NCBI GenBank assembly: GCA_964446385.1
Contig: CAYUOH010000003.1
Span: forward strand, 133,382 to 197,381
DNA: 64,000 nt
From: CAYSRC01 sp964446385
GTDB lineage: Bacteria > Bacillota > Clostridia > Oscillospirales > Ruminococcaceae
Direction of reading: 5' to 3'
In this document: positions 16,801 to 26,020 of the stretch, piece after piece
Numbering within the stretch: position 1 is the stretch's first letter
Layout of the letters: each line of letters begins with the position of its first letter
The notes under the pieces: model-generated
Database searches by the model: none
What the model was told of the DNA's origin: nothing
What the model saw: only the letters and a program-made list of their open reading frames with translations
Made by a program: the position numbers and the translations under genes

Positions 16801-18405
16801 TTAGAGCTGAGGACCGGCTGCGACAAGGGCTTTACCGGCTTCGTTTGTCTCATACTTGGCGAAGTTCTTGATAAAGCGGGAGGCAAGATCCTTTGCCTTG
16901 GTTTCCCATTCATTTACATCGGCGTATGTATCGCGGGAATCAAGAATTGCGCTGTTAACACCATTCAGGCTGGTGGGTACTTCGAGGTCGAAGTAAGGGA
17001 TCTTCTTTGTGGGAGCGTTGTTGATACTGCCGTCAAGGATGGCGTCGATTATGCCGCGGGTATCTTTGATGGAGATACGCTTGCCTGAACCGTTCCAACC
17101 GGTGTTGACCAGGTATGCCTTGGCGCCGGCCTTTTCCATCTTCTTCAGGAGCTCTTCAGCATATTTTGTGGGATGCAGCTCCAGGAAAGCCTGACCGAAG
17201 CAGCTTGAGAAGGTAGGTGTGGGCTGCGTGATGCCGCGCTCTGTACCGGCGAGCTTTGCAGTGAACCCACTCAGGAAGTAATACTTGGCCTGGTCAGCTG
17301 TCAGGATTGAAACAGGGGGCAGTACGCCGAAAGCGTCAGCGGAAAGGAAGATTACGTTCTTGGCATCGGGGCCTTCGGAAACAGGACGAACGATGTTTTT
17401 AATATGGTTGATAGGATAGCTTACGCGGGTGTTCTCTGTGACGCTATCGTCAGCAAAATCTATCTTGCCATCTTCGGCTACGGTTACGTTCTCGAGAAGA
17501 GCGTTGCGCTTAATGGCGTTGTAGATGTCTGGTTCGGAGTCTTTGTCAAGGTTGATAACCTTGGCATAGCATCCGCCCTCGAAGTTGAAGACACCGTTGT
17601 CGTCCCAGCCGTGCTCGTCATCGCCGATGAGAAGGCGCTTGGGATCGGTCGAAAGAGTTGTTTTACCTGTGCCGGAAAGGCCGAAGAACAGAGCTGTGTT
17701 CTTGCCGTCCATATCGGTGTTGGCGCTGCAGTGCATGCTAGCCATACCGCGGAGAGGCAGATAATAGTTCATCATGGAGAACATACCCTTCTTCATTTCG
17801 CCGCCGTACCAGGTATTGAGGATAACGCTCTCGCGTTCAGTCAGGTTGAACATAGCGACCGTCTCAGAATTGAGGCCTAGCTCCTTGTAGTTCTCTACCT
17901 TGGCCTTGCTGGCATTATAAATAACGAAATCGGGCTCAAAGTCAGCAAGCTCTTCTTTGGTGGGCATGATAAACATGTTCTCAACGAAGTGTGCCTGCCA
18001 AGCAACCTCAACTATAAAACGGATAGCCATTCGGGTATCCTTGTCGGTGCCGCAGAATCCGTCAACAACAAAAATCTTTTTGTTGGAGAGCTCGTTAAGG
18101 GCGATTTCCTTGCAGACTTTCCATGTCTCGGGAGATGCGGGATGGTTATCGTTGGGATATCCGGGAGAATTCCACCAAACTGTGTCCTTGGATGTCTCGT
18201 CGAAAACGATAAATTTGTCCTTGGGGGAACGTCCGGTGTAAATGCCGGTCATTACGTTAACCGCTCCAAGCTCGGTAACCTTACCAACCTCATAGCCTTC
18301 AAGGTCGGATTTGGTTTCTTCCGCGAAAAGGACCTCGTAGGAGGGGTTGTGCAGAATTTCCGTGGTGCCTTTAATGCCGTACTTTTCAAGATTTAGTTTT
18401 GACAT
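16801..18405 (-). CDS. pckA: Phosphoenolpyruvate carboxykinase (ATP)
   Basis: This 534-residue enzyme interconverts oxaloacetate + ATP and PEP + CO2 + ADP. The P-loop GLSGTGKTTLS and the metal-binding IGDDEHGWDD block are intact, and TGRSPKDKF near residue 55 is the conserved substrate-binding Arg region. Length is typical of the ATP-dependent form. In gut anaerobes it often runs toward oxaloacetate for ATP gain. The ribosome site AAGGAG lies 7 bases upstream. It is a single gene with its own promoter and ends at repeat copy A. Confidence 0.97.
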   Translation of the reverse strand: MSKLNLEKYGIKGTTEILHNPSYEVLFAEETKSDLEGYEVGKVTELGAVNVMTGIYTGRSPKDKFIVFDETSKDTVWWNSPGYPNDNHPASPETWKVCKEIALNELSNKKIFVVDGFCGTDKDTRMAIRFIVEVAWQAHFVENMFIMPTKEELADFEPDFVIYNASKAKVENYKELGLNSETVAMFNLTERESVILNTWYGGEMKKGMFSMMNYYLPLRGMASMHCSANTDMDGKNTALFFGLSGTGKTTLSTDPKRLLIGDDEHGWDDNGVFNFEGGCYAKVINLDKDSEPDIYNAIKRNALLENVTVAEDGKIDFADDSVTENTRVSYPINHIKNIVRPVSEGPDAKNVIFLSADAFGVLPPVSILTADQAKYYFLSGFTAKLAGTERGITQPTPTFSSCFGQAFLELHPTKYAEELLKKMEKAGAKAYLVNTGWNGSGKRISIKDTRGIIDAILDGSINNAPTKKIPYFDLEVPTSLNGVNSAILDSRDTYADVNEWETKAKDLASRFIKNFAKYETNEAGKALVAAGPQL

Positions 18406-18492
18406 TATTTATCTCCTTCTAAAAAAAATAAACATAAATATGGGCGGAGCCGGAGCCTTTATTGAGAAAACTCCAAACTCCCCTTTTTGCTA

Positions 18493-18526
18493 GGTATAAT
18501 AATATACCATGGTTGTAAATTGTCAA
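18493..18526 (-). promoter_or_regulatory. pckA promoter with a palindrome over the -10
   Basis: On the minus strand TTGACA (18521-18526) and TATTAT (18499-18504) are 16 bases apart, about 95 bases before the pckA start. The -10 is covered by the inverted repeat GGTATA...TATACC (18493-18508), a plausible repressor site. Confidence 0.6.
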
Positions 18527-18620
18527 TCTGAGTAAATAAAATTCGCCGTTTATCCAATTAAAATATTAAAATTATCGCAAAGATTATACATTATCACATT
18601 TATTATATAATGCATTATTA

Positions 18621-18656
18621 ATATTTACTATAATTCACTAATATGAGATAATAACT
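18621..18656 (+). promoter_or_regulatory. Promoter/operator-like element before MFS gene 1 (degenerate copy)
   Basis: TTTACTATAATT and, further on, GATAATAA align with the two clearer elements upstream of MFS genes 2 and 3. It lies about 100 bases before the first MFS start. The rest of the 338-base gap 18406-18743 is AT-rich and shows only this and the pckA promoter. Confidence 0.4.
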
Positions 18657-18743
18657 AAATTGTAAATTAGTAATAAAGTAAAGTTCAAAGTCCGTTGAAA
18701 GCAAGTTATTAAAATAAGAAATATCTTTCGGGAGAATCGCATT

Positions 18744-19997
18744 ATGCTTCATAAACTATTTCATTTTGACAAAGAGCATCCACGTACCCCGTGGATATTT
18801 TACATTTTTTATTTCGTGGTATTCTGCGGAGGCGCCGTACAGGGCAGCTTTTTGTCCCTCTACCTAAAGGATGTCGGTGTTCCCACCGCGTCAATCAGTC
18901 TTCTGAATGGTATCCTGCAGATACTGTCTCTTATCTTCCTTCCTATCATCGGCCGAATAGCTGACCGCGCCTCGTCCAAAAATATAGTAATGACAATCGG
19001 TTATGTCATCACAATCATTTCCCTATTCCTTTTCACCCGGATTCAGAACGTTCTGCTGATATGCATCCTCAGAATTATGTACGGTCTGATTGCCACACCC
19101 ATTATGAGCGTATATGAGACCATCGCCATGGACAGCGCACACAAAAACGGCTGGGAATACCAGCCTATCCGCATGAGCGGTACCATCGGATATTCGATAA
19201 TGGCCTTCGTATCCGGTTTTATTCTTTCCGGCAACGTTAAGACTATTTTCCCGGTAATGATTGTCTGTTATACCGCCACATTGGTAATCGGTCTTCTGCT
19301 GCCAACTTCTGCCAACGTTCTTTCTCCTACGAGTGCCATCGCAGTAAATAATCAAGCCGAAAAAGCCAAAAGCGGAAGTGTTTACTCCCTGCTTAAAAAC
19401 CGTGTTATACGCAACGTACTGATAATGTTTTTCATCTTCTCCCTCTGCAGCAGCGCCAACAATAACTTTTTCTCGCTTTACGCCCAAGAACTTGGCGGCG
19501 ACCTCAAGATGGTCGGTATCGCATTTGCCATTCTCGGATTTTCCGAGCTTCCATTCCATCTCGGTCCCGGAAAGAGATGGCTTCAGCGCATCGGAGTTGA
19601 GAAATCCATGATTGTCGTACTTGCCGTGGGTACCTTCAGATGGCTGATATGCGGTATTACAAATAACGCCACGGTACTGATGTGGACTATGATCCTCAAC
19701 GGCATCATGCTTGTTCCCGTTATCATCGGTGTCGCGCAGTTCCTTTATAATGAGGCTCCCGATGGCTTAAAAGTTTCCGCACAGACCTCCCTTCGCTCCT
19801 CCGTAAGTGTTGCCGCAATGCTTATTTCAGATTTCGGCGGAAGTGCACTGATAAGTTTTTTTACAAATAAAGGACTTATCCCATACAAATACATCTATCT
19901 TATTCAAGTTCCTCTTTGTGCCATCGGCATAATCATCGGCTGGGCTTCTATAAAAAAGGCCGAAAAAGAAAAGTCTATTACTACTCCTGTTGCGTAA
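18744..19997 (+). CDS. MFS transporter, paralogue 1 of 3
   Basis: This 417-residue protein has twelve predicted helices. It opens with FHFDKEHPRTPWIFYIFYFV, the aromatic-rich start seen in MFS_1_like/oligosaccharide-proton-symporter-type carriers, and has the loop GRIADRASSKN between helices 2 and 3, as in MFS carriers. GGGAG lies 9 bases before the ATG. Genes at 20219 and 21652 encode close paralogues with the same motifs (GWEYQPIRMSGTIG, LPFHLGPGKRWL). The substrate is not deducible; nucleosides or sugars are possible. Confidence 0.85.
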   Translation: MLHKLFHFDKEHPRTPWIFYIFYFVVFCGGAVQGSFLSLYLKDVGVPTASISLLNGILQILSLIFLPIIGRIADRASSKNIVMTIGYVITIISLFLFTRIQNVLLICILRIMYGLIATPIMSVYETIAMDSAHKNGWEYQPIRMSGTIGYSIMAFVSGFILSGNVKTIFPVMIVCYTATLVIGLLLPTSANVLSPTSAIAVNNQAEKAKSGSVYSLLKNRVIRNVLIMFFIFSLCSSANNNFFSLYAQELGGDLKMVGIAFAILGFSELPFHLGPGKRWLQRIGVEKSMIVVLAVGTFRWLICGITNNATVLMWTMILNGIMLVPVIIGVAQFLYNEAPDGLKVSAQTSLRSSVSVAAMLISDFGGSALISFFTNKGLIPYKYIYLIQVPLCAIGIIIGWASIKKAEKEKSITTPVA

Positions 19998-20008
19998 AAA
20001 ACGAATTA

Positions 20009-20079
20009 TGCCTGCGGCATATGAAATACTGCAGAACGCGATGAAATTTACTATCGCGGATGAAATATTACTGCGGAAA
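20009..20079. repeat. Degenerate array of ATGAAAT-spaced mini-hairpins
   Basis: The palindrome TGCCTGCGGCA is followed by three ATGAAAT heptamers separated by 12-13 bases of short inverted-repeat sequence (CTGCAG, CGCG, CGCGG). It lies just behind the first MFS gene. Arrays of this type occur between genes in several Clostridia; function unknown. Confidence 0.45.
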
Positions 20080-20091
20080 ATAAGGTATGAT

Positions 20092-20119
20092 AAAAGGGTT
20101 TCCTTCGGGGAGCTTTTTT
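20092..20119 (+). terminator. Terminator after MFS gene 1
   Basis: The imperfect stem AAAAGGGTTTCC/GGGAGCTTTTTT has a stable TTCG tetraloop and ends in T residues. Confidence 0.6.
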
Positions 20120-20140
20120 ATATAATTTCAACAATTATCG

Positions 20141-20170
20141 TTTACTATTATTGTTAATTGTGTAATAATA
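20141..20170 (+). promoter_or_regulatory. Conserved promoter/operator before MFS gene 2
   Basis: TTTACT is followed by a 25-base element with arms TATTATT and AATAATA (20146-20170). An almost identical element occurs at 21554-21583. TTTACT and the TAATAAT region have -35/-10 spacing, so the element may be both promoter and operator. Confidence 0.55.
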
Positions 20171-20218
20171 AATGGATCGAAATAACTATCGAAAAGAAAC
20201 ATATCGGGAGTTTGAAAA

Positions 20219-21493
20219 ATGATTCAGAAAATTTTACATTTTGACAAGGAAAATCCGCGTTCCCCTTGGATTTTCTACATCTTCTACTTTGTAGTATTTT
20301 TCGGCAACGCCATCCAGGGAAGCTTCCTCTCCGTTTACCTTAACGAGATGGGCATCGCCGCAGGGACTATAGCCGTTCTCAACGGTATCCTGCAGCTTCT
20401 GTCCCTGATTTTCCTACCTATTATGGGTCGTATCGCCGACAACGCCCCTACCAAAAACATAGTAATGACTGTCGGATATCTTATAACCATCGCTTTCCTG
20501 TTCATTTTCACACAGGTTCAGAACCTTTTCCTGATCTGTTCCCTTCGAATACTATACGGTCTGCTTTCAATGCCCCTCATGAGCATTTACGAAACAATCA
20601 CCTTTGATACCATCACAAAAAAAGGCTGGGAATACCAACCCATCCGTATGAGCGGTACCATCGGATTCTCCATTATGGCCCTTGCCTCCGGCTACCTGCT
20701 CAAGGGCAACATCAAAACCATCTTTCCGATAATGATTGCCGGATATGCCGCTACTATAATGATCGGTTTGTTTATGCCTACATCCAGGAAAGTCATAACC
20801 CGACCCATCGCCGACAACCAGAAAGCCGAAAAGGCCAAGGGTGTAAGCGTATATTCTCTGCTTAAAAATCGTAAAATTCGCAACGTGCTTACTATGTTCT
20901 TCATCTATTCTCTTTCCAGCTCTATGAATATGAACTTCTTCTCGCTGTACGCCAGAACCCTGGGCGGCGACCTCAAGATGCTCGGATTTGCTAATGCTAT
21001 CCTCGGATTCTCCGAACTTCCCTTCCATCTCGGTCCCGGAAAGAGATGGCTTAAACGCATCGGTGTTGAGAAATCCCAGCTTGTAGTTCTTGCCGTCGGT
21101 ATTTTCAGATGGATAATCTGCGCCATCACAAAGAATGCCGTCGTCCTTATGTGGACGATGATTCTCAACGGTATCATGCTGGTACCCTCCGCTATCGGTA
21201 TGGCCGAGTTCCTTTACAAAGAGTCCCCTGATGGGCTGAAGGTTACGGCTCAGACATCCCTTAGATCCTCTGTAAGCGTTGCAGCAATGCTGATTGCCGA
21301 TTTCGGCGGAAGCGTACTTATTACCCTCTTAAGCAGTAAAGGACTCGTCCCCTACAAGTACATTTATCTGACCCTTATTCCCATCTCCGTCATCGGCCTT
21401 ATTATAGGCTATACCTCAATGAAGAAGGGTGAAAAAGAGGATGCTGCCCTCACAGCTAACGCTGCTTCCGAAGAACCCGCTCCTGCAGAATAA
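20219..21493 (+). CDS. MFS transporter, paralogue 2 of 3
   Basis: This 424-residue, twelve-helix carrier differs from paralogue 1 mainly in loops and in a hydrophilic C-terminal tail rich in Ala, Glu and Pro. Shared blocks are HFDKENPRSPWIFYIFYFVV at the start, GWEYQPIRMSGTIG and LPFHLGPGKRWL. GGGAG lies 8 bases before the ATG. It has its own upstream element and its own terminator, so the three copies are separate transcription units rather than an operon, which suggests independent regulation. Confidence 0.85.
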   Translation: MIQKILHFDKENPRSPWIFYIFYFVVFFGNAIQGSFLSVYLNEMGIAAGTIAVLNGILQLLSLIFLPIMGRIADNAPTKNIVMTVGYLITIAFLFIFTQVQNLFLICSLRILYGLLSMPLMSIYETITFDTITKKGWEYQPIRMSGTIGFSIMALASGYLLKGNIKTIFPIMIAGYAATIMIGLFMPTSRKVITRPIADNQKAEKAKGVSVYSLLKNRKIRNVLTMFFIYSLSSSMNMNFFSLYARTLGGDLKMLGFANAILGFSELPFHLGPGKRWLKRIGVEKSQLVVLAVGIFRWIICAITKNAVVLMWTMILNGIMLVPSAIGMAEFLYKESPDGLKVTAQTSLRSSVSVAAMLIADFGGSVLITLLSSKGLVPYKYIYLTLIPISVIGLIIGYTSMKKGEKEDAALTANAASEEPAPAE

Positions 21494-21510
21494 AAAACAT
21501 TGAAATATCC

Positions 21511-21537
21511 AAGGCTTCCTTCAGGAAGCCTTTTTTT
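21511..21537 (+). terminator. Terminator after MFS gene 2
   Basis: Nine-base perfect stem AAGGCTTCC/GGAAGCCTT with a TTCA loop, followed by Ts. Confidence 0.88.
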
Positions 21538-21553
21538 GATTTACCATCTATAG

Positions 21554-21583
21554 TTTACTATTATTAGTTAATGTGTAATAATA
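21554..21583 (+). promoter_or_regulatory. Conserved promoter/operator before MFS gene 3
   Basis: TTTACT runs into a 25-base element with arms TATTATT and AATAATA (21559-21583). It is the near-identical partner of 20141-20170. Confidence 0.55.
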
Positions 21584-21651
21584 TCAAGGTTATGTAAATT
21601 TGTACGAGCTCTAAATGTTATGAAAAGAAAAAATCCGGGAGAATTGCAAAC

Positions 21652-22896
21652 ATGCTTCAAAAGATTTTTAACTTTGATAAGGAACATCCGCGTTCCCCGT
21701 GGATATTCTTTATATTTTACTTTGTCTATTACTTCGGTAACGCCATCCAGGGAAGTTTCCTTTCCGTTTATCTTAACGAAATGGGTATTGCCCCCGAAAC
21801 TATCGCTGTTCTCAACGGCATATTGCAGCTTTGTTCTCTGGTATTCCTGCCTATTATGGGACGTCTTGCCGACAACGCCCCCACGAAAAATATGGTTCAG
21901 CTTATCGGATTCGGCCTGACCATTGTTTTCCTTTTTATGTTTACAATAGTACAGAATCTGTTTTTAATTTGCGTGCTCAGAATTCTGTTCGGACTTCTGG
22001 CCACCCCTCTTATGACCGTCAATGAGACAATCGCCATGGACCATTCCCGCAGAAACGGCTGGGAGTATCAGCCAATCCGTATGAGCGGTACGATCGGTTT
22101 TTCCATTATGGCTCTCGTATCCGGATATCTGATTAAAGGTGACATAAAGACCATCTTCCCGCTAATGATCGCAGGCTATGTTCTTACTATCATTATCGGG
22201 CTTATGCTTCCCACCTCCGCAAAAGTTGAAAGACCTGCTCCTGCCCCCGGTGAGGAAATAGCCGACAAGAAAAAAGGCAATGTTTATGTCCTTCTGAAGA
22301 AACGTCAGATACGCAACGTTCTGATAATGTTCTTCATCTACTCGCTCTCCAGCTCCATGAATATGAACTTCTTCGCTCTTTATGCCAGAAATCTCGGCGG
22401 AGACCTCAAGCTTCTTGGTTTCTCCAACGCTATTCTGGGCTTCTCTGAGCTTCCCTTCCATCTCGGCCCCGGCAAGAGATGGCTGAAGCGAATCGGCGTA
22501 GAAAAATCCATGATGGTTGTGCTTGCCGTCGGTATTTTTAGATGGGCCATCTGCGCCTTCACAAAGAGCGCAACTGTTCTGATGTGGACAATGATTCTCA
22601 ACGGCATCCAGCTTGTTCCCGTTGTTATCGGCCTTGCCCAGTTCCTGTTTGATGAAGCCCCCGAAGATATGAAGGTTACCGCCCAGACCTCGCTCCGTTC
22701 CACCGTAAGTGTTGCGGCTATGTTGATTGCCGATTTCGGCGGTGGCATCCTAATAAGTCTTTTCAACAACATAGGTCTCAACCCCTACAAATACAATTAC
22801 CTCTTGTTGATTCCTATCAGCATCATCGGTCTCGTTGTAGGCTACATCTCCATAAAAAAAGGTGAAAAAGCCGAGGCACTGGCCACTCAGACATAA
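21652..22896 (+). CDS. MFS transporter, paralogue 3 of 3
   Basis: This 414-residue, twelve-helix carrier opens with FNFDKEHPRSPWIFFIFYFV and repeats the blocks GWEYQPIRMSGTIGFS and LPFHLGPGKRWLKRIGVEKS. By eye it is closer to paralogue 2 than to 1 (shared NEMGIAPETIAVLNGILQL-type start and SSSMNMNFF block), so the array probably grew in two steps. GGGAG lies 9 bases before the ATG; a terminator follows. Confidence 0.85.
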   Translation: MLQKIFNFDKEHPRSPWIFFIFYFVYYFGNAIQGSFLSVYLNEMGIAPETIAVLNGILQLCSLVFLPIMGRLADNAPTKNMVQLIGFGLTIVFLFMFTIVQNLFLICVLRILFGLLATPLMTVNETIAMDHSRRNGWEYQPIRMSGTIGFSIMALVSGYLIKGDIKTIFPLMIAGYVLTIIIGLMLPTSAKVERPAPAPGEEIADKKKGNVYVLLKKRQIRNVLIMFFIYSLSSSMNMNFFALYARNLGGDLKLLGFSNAILGFSELPFHLGPGKRWLKRIGVEKSMMVVLAVGIFRWAICAFTKSATVLMWTMILNGIQLVPVVIGLAQFLFDEAPEDMKVTAQTSLRSTVSVAAMLIADFGGGILISLFNNIGLNPYKYNYLLLIPISIIGLVVGYISIKKGEKAEALATQT

Positions 22897-22917
22897 CTTT
22901 AATATATGTTAAATATC

Positions 22918-22953
22918 AGGAAGGTCTCCTTTTCCGGGAGACCTTCCTTTTTT
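22918..22953 (+). terminator. Terminator after MFS gene 3
   Basis: Eleven-base perfect stem GGAAGGTCTCC/GGAGACCTTCC followed by six Ts. Confidence 0.9.
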
Positions 22954-23165
22954 GCTCATACTTGAAAAATTTCTTCTATATAGTAAAGTGTTAAACAATG
23001 TATAATATAAATAATATATATTTTCGTGCCCTGTATTGTTAGTGATTAACGATTACCCGTTTACCGAGTGCACCTCCCTTTTTACCTGTTGTTGAGTATT
23101 AAACAAAGCCATAATTAAAGTCTTGAAGACATAGTATTTCTATTGTGTTTAGGAGAGTTAAATAC

Positions 23166-23654
23166 ATGCAAGAGTTTTATTTTAAGCTTATTGATGACGG
23201 TAGTCATTGTATCATGGGGTATAAGGGTGATGAGGCGGAGGTTGTGATTCCGGATAACAGAAATATAACAGTTCTTTATGACAATCTATTTGCAAGACAT
23301 AAGGAAATCACTTCGGTTCATATCCCCGATTCGGTTACTGATCTTGGGGAGTTTTTGTTTGACGGGTGCGAAAATCTCCGTCATATTAAGCTTCCTTCCA
23401 GTCTGAAAAGTATATGGGGATATACTTTCTGCCGCAGTAGTATTGAGGAAATAGTACTGCCTGATAAACTGACTGCCCTTCCTCCATTTGCATTTAAAGA
23501 CTGCAAGAACCTTAAGAGAGTTATTTGCGGTACTGGGATGGCGCAGATTCATTCATGGGTGTTTAGCGGATGTGATCAACTTAAAGAGGTTGTTTGTAGT
23601 CCAAATGTGAGGATCAGTTCGGAAGCATATAAAACTAAAGTGTTGAATACTTGA
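23166..23654 (+). CDS. Small BspA-like leucine-rich-repeat protein
   Basis: This 162-residue protein has about four LRR_5-type repeats: ITSVHIPDSVTDLGEFLFDG, LRHIKLPSSLKSIWGYTF, IEEIVLPDKLTALPPFAF and LKRVICGTGMAQIHSWVF. There is no signal peptide or anchor, so it is likely cytoplasmic or a stand-alone binding module. Start at 23166, because AGGAG lies 9 bases upstream and inside the longer GTG-start frame. Such proteins are abundant in gut Clostridia with unknown partners. Confidence 0.75.
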   Translation: MQEFYFKLIDDGSHCIMGYKGDEAEVVIPDNRNITVLYDNLFARHKEITSVHIPDSVTDLGEFLFDGCENLRHIKLPSSLKSIWGYTFCRSSIEEIVLPDKLTALPPFAFKDCKNLKRVICGTGMAQIHSWVFSGCDQLKEVVCSPNVRISSEAYKTKVLNT

Positions 23655-23804
23655 TGAATTTCGGCATTAATATAAATAGTTATGAGGAAGTTGATCACTC
23701 AACATTATCATCGGTATAACAAGGCTGTAATATTCTGAGAAAATATTTTAAAGAACGTTGTTGAAAAGCCCCTGGGGATTGAGTAGGTTAAAGGTGATAG
23801 GATA

Positions 23805-24473
23805 ATGGATAAAATATCATTATTGTTAAATGCAAATCAGAAAAAAGACTATTTTGAATACTATGCGAGAGAGGTTCTTATCACTCTCATACCCAAAGAA
23901 TTTGATAATCTGCTAAATAGAGACAAACCAGACCTGCAGGATCATATAAGGAGTATTGGCGTAGAGGTTACACGCGCCGATCTGGACAATGAACTTTATG
24001 CATTTTCGCCCCAGGACCGATTGTTTGATTCAAAGAGCGACCTAGATAATGCTATAAATGAACTTAAGAGCCTCGGTTTTTCTCCGGAAATTGAGAAAAC
24101 GGAAATCGATCAAATTGACGTTCCTCTTTCATCATTGACATGCGGGCTTTTGGTAGAAGCTTCAAAGAATAAAATACAAAAGCTAAATAATACAGGAGAT
24201 GACACAGTATTCGAGTACGAATATTTCCAGCATTTCAGGCTCTTTATCTATACCACAGACTTTGAAAATAGCGGTAGATTTTTGCATGAATTAATGGAAT
24301 TGGTTGTTGAAGCTCAGATTAACTTTGTACGAAAATATGAGATTATTTATGTATACAGTGAATACTTTGGGCTTTGGGTTTGTGACTTGGTAACTATGCA
24401 GGTACACGAATATCCGATAACAGATAAGCAAATAAAACAGTGCAAATTAATAGCTTTAGGAAAGATATACTAA
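23805..24473 (+). CDS. Uncharacterised protein with a possible PD-(D/E)XK nuclease motif
   Basis: I do not recognise this 222-residue protein as a named family. Near residues 44-61 it has RDKPDLQDHIRSIGVEVTRA, which has the spacing and pattern (PD...EVT) of the PD-(D/E)XK nuclease fold with Thr in place of the usual Lys. The rest is mixed alpha/beta with no membrane segment. A good ribosome site (AAGGTGATAGG) precedes the ATG. It sits in an AT-richer accessory stretch between an LRR gene and a kinase-like gene. A role in DNA processing or defence is only a hypothesis. Confidence 0.6.
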   Translation: MDKISLLLNANQKKDYFEYYAREVLITLIPKEFDNLLNRDKPDLQDHIRSIGVEVTRADLDNELYAFSPQDRLFDSKSDLDNAINELKSLGFSPEIEKTEIDQIDVPLSSLTCGLLVEASKNKIQKLNNTGDDTVFEYEYFQHFRLFIYTTDFENSGRFLHELMELVVEAQINFVRKYEIIYVYSEYFGLWVCDLVTMQVHEYPITDKQIKQCKLIALGKIY

Positions 24474-24672
24474 TTGGGAGGATGTTGTCCACAAAATAAA
24501 ATGCCTATGATACACCTTGGAAACGGTATATAAACTTGATATTGAGTTGTACTGCCCTAAGGCATGGTATGACAGAAAAGTGTTACCTTGTTATCTGTGT
24601 AATATCGTGATAATATGACTATAATGAGTGACTTAAGAAATTTGTCATTCATATAAGAAAGAAGGGATAGAT

Positions 24673-25281
24673 ATGAGTAAGATAATCACAATCAGCCGTG
24701 AATTTGGCAGTGGTGGACGAGAAGTCGGAAAGCGTCTTGCGGAAAAGCTTGGCTACGCCTATTATGACAAAGAAGTTATTGAAGCCATCTCCAAAAAGAC
24801 GGAAATAGCCGAGGACTACATCAATCAAGTACTTGAGCACAGAATTGTATCTTACTATCCGATTTCCATAGCAACGGCTTTTGACGCATTTTCGTTCGAT
24901 CCGCTTCTTGAAATGAACCAGAGTATCTATACCGCTCAGATGGAAGTCATCACCAGTCTTGCCATGAAATCAGACTGTGTAATTGTCGGACGCTGCGCCG
25001 ACCACATCCTTGCCGATTATTCGCCGTTGCGTCTTTTCATTTATGCGGATATGGACTCCAAGGTCAAGCGTTGCCGTGAGAGAGCCACCGAGGACGAGAA
25101 TTTTACCGATCGTGAGCTTATAAAAAATATAAAAAATATTGATAAGGGCAGAGCAAATTATTACGAGCAGTTCACCGGCAACAAATGGGGCGATATCGAG
25201 AACTATGACCTATGCATCAACACCACGAAACTTGATATCAAGAACATCGTCGACGTGATTGCAGCCTATGTCAGCAAATAA
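24673..25281 (+). CDS. Cytidylate kinase-like protein (Cytidylate_kin2 type)
   Basis: This 202-residue P-loop protein starts MSKIITISREFGSGGREVGK, the modified Walker A of the Cytidylate_kin2 family (PF13189), followed by LGYAYYDKEVI. It contains CVIVGRCADHIL and a basic lid region with RCRERATEDE. Members are common in Clostridia and are thought to be nucleoside-monophosphate-type kinases, but the substrate is not proven. It stands alone, with a terminator 24 bases behind. Confidence 0.85.
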   Translation: MSKIITISREFGSGGREVGKRLAEKLGYAYYDKEVIEAISKKTEIAEDYINQVLEHRIVSYYPISIATAFDAFSFDPLLEMNQSIYTAQMEVITSLAMKSDCVIVGRCADHILADYSPLRLFIYADMDSKVKRCRERATEDENFTDRELIKNIKNIDKGRANYYEQFTGNKWGDIENYDLCINTTKLDIKNIVDVIAAYVSK

Positions 25282-25304
25282 GTAAAATAATCAAACGAGA
25301 TTTC

Positions 25305-25338
25305 ATGCGCCCATCGGATATCCGGTGGGCGCATTTTT
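25305..25338 (+). terminator. Terminator after the cytidylate-kinase-like gene
   Basis: ATGCGCCCA and TGGGCGCAT form a nine-base stem around an inner CGGATATCCG palindrome, with a T tract. Confidence 0.85.
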
Positions 25339-25466
25339 AGTATTTTATGAAGAGCGATAAACCGAGAAAATAATCTTTCTGTAATCAAGTACGAGCATTT
25401 CGTGGCATTATTAACAGTTTTGTTGATTCATTACCATACAATTATGGATGATTTTATAACATTTTG

Positions 25467-25495
25467 TTGATTAACGTCTTTTAGCATGCTATAAT
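25467..25495 (+). promoter_or_regulatory. Strong sigma-A-type promoter
   Basis: TTGATT and a perfect TATAAT are exactly 17 bases apart. The next possible gene downstream is the 28-codon frame at 25559. Confidence 0.65.
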
Positions 25496-25558
25496 GTAAC
25501 CGTAGAAGAGGAGAATATAACTTATTAACTCCTCAACAACAAAAAGGGGGCGAGTCCA

Positions 25559-25645
25559 ATGGACAGTTTTATCTCACAGCAGATTTTTGATTCATGCGAA
25601 AAAAGCAATGAATTTAATATGGTCTTCGCTTCTGTGAAAGGTTAA
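25559..25645 (+). CDS. Possible 28-residue peptide
   Basis: The frame MDSFISQQIFDSCEKSNEFN plus eight residues has a strong ribosome site (GGGGG, 9 bases upstream of ATG) and a good promoter at 25467-25495. It ends at TAA in 25643-25645. No family is recognised. It may be a real small protein or the intact start of a decayed longer gene, because protein-like sequence in other frames continues to about 25935. Confidence 0.4.
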   Translation: MDSFISQQIFDSCEKSNEFNMVFASVKG

Positions 25646-26020
25646 TAATCCTTTTACGATTCTAAACTTGTCAGTTTATGATACCAGCATCATGCATAGC
25701 ATGATAGCGCACAAATAGGGACCTGTTCATTAGGTGAAATCTTTCTCTAGCATGGATCAAATAACTGTTAACCAAGTATCAAAAAGAGCAAATTCATCTC
25801 GCCAATACACATAGCAAGTATCTACATACAGGGACTTTTAAAAAAGTTAAATCAGAAGATTCCATCCGAATGTTTGTGAAAGCTACGCGTAGTATGAGCA
25901 TTGAAAGATTTGTTCAAAGTGGAGTTGATACCTGAACCTTTAGTCTAGTATGATTTTGTCGACTCCTATCAAAAATAATTCATAGGAACATTAAAAGCAC
26001 ATCAATAATTCAAAATTTTG
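25646..26020. other. Gene-free stretch with possible gene remnant
   Basis: No intact gene is seen. A frame ending at 25935 (including FKKVKSEDSIRMFVKATRSM and ERFVQSGVDT) and a short one at 25752-25814 look protein-like but have no ribosome site, which suggests debris of a gene broken by frameshifts. Confidence 0.3.
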
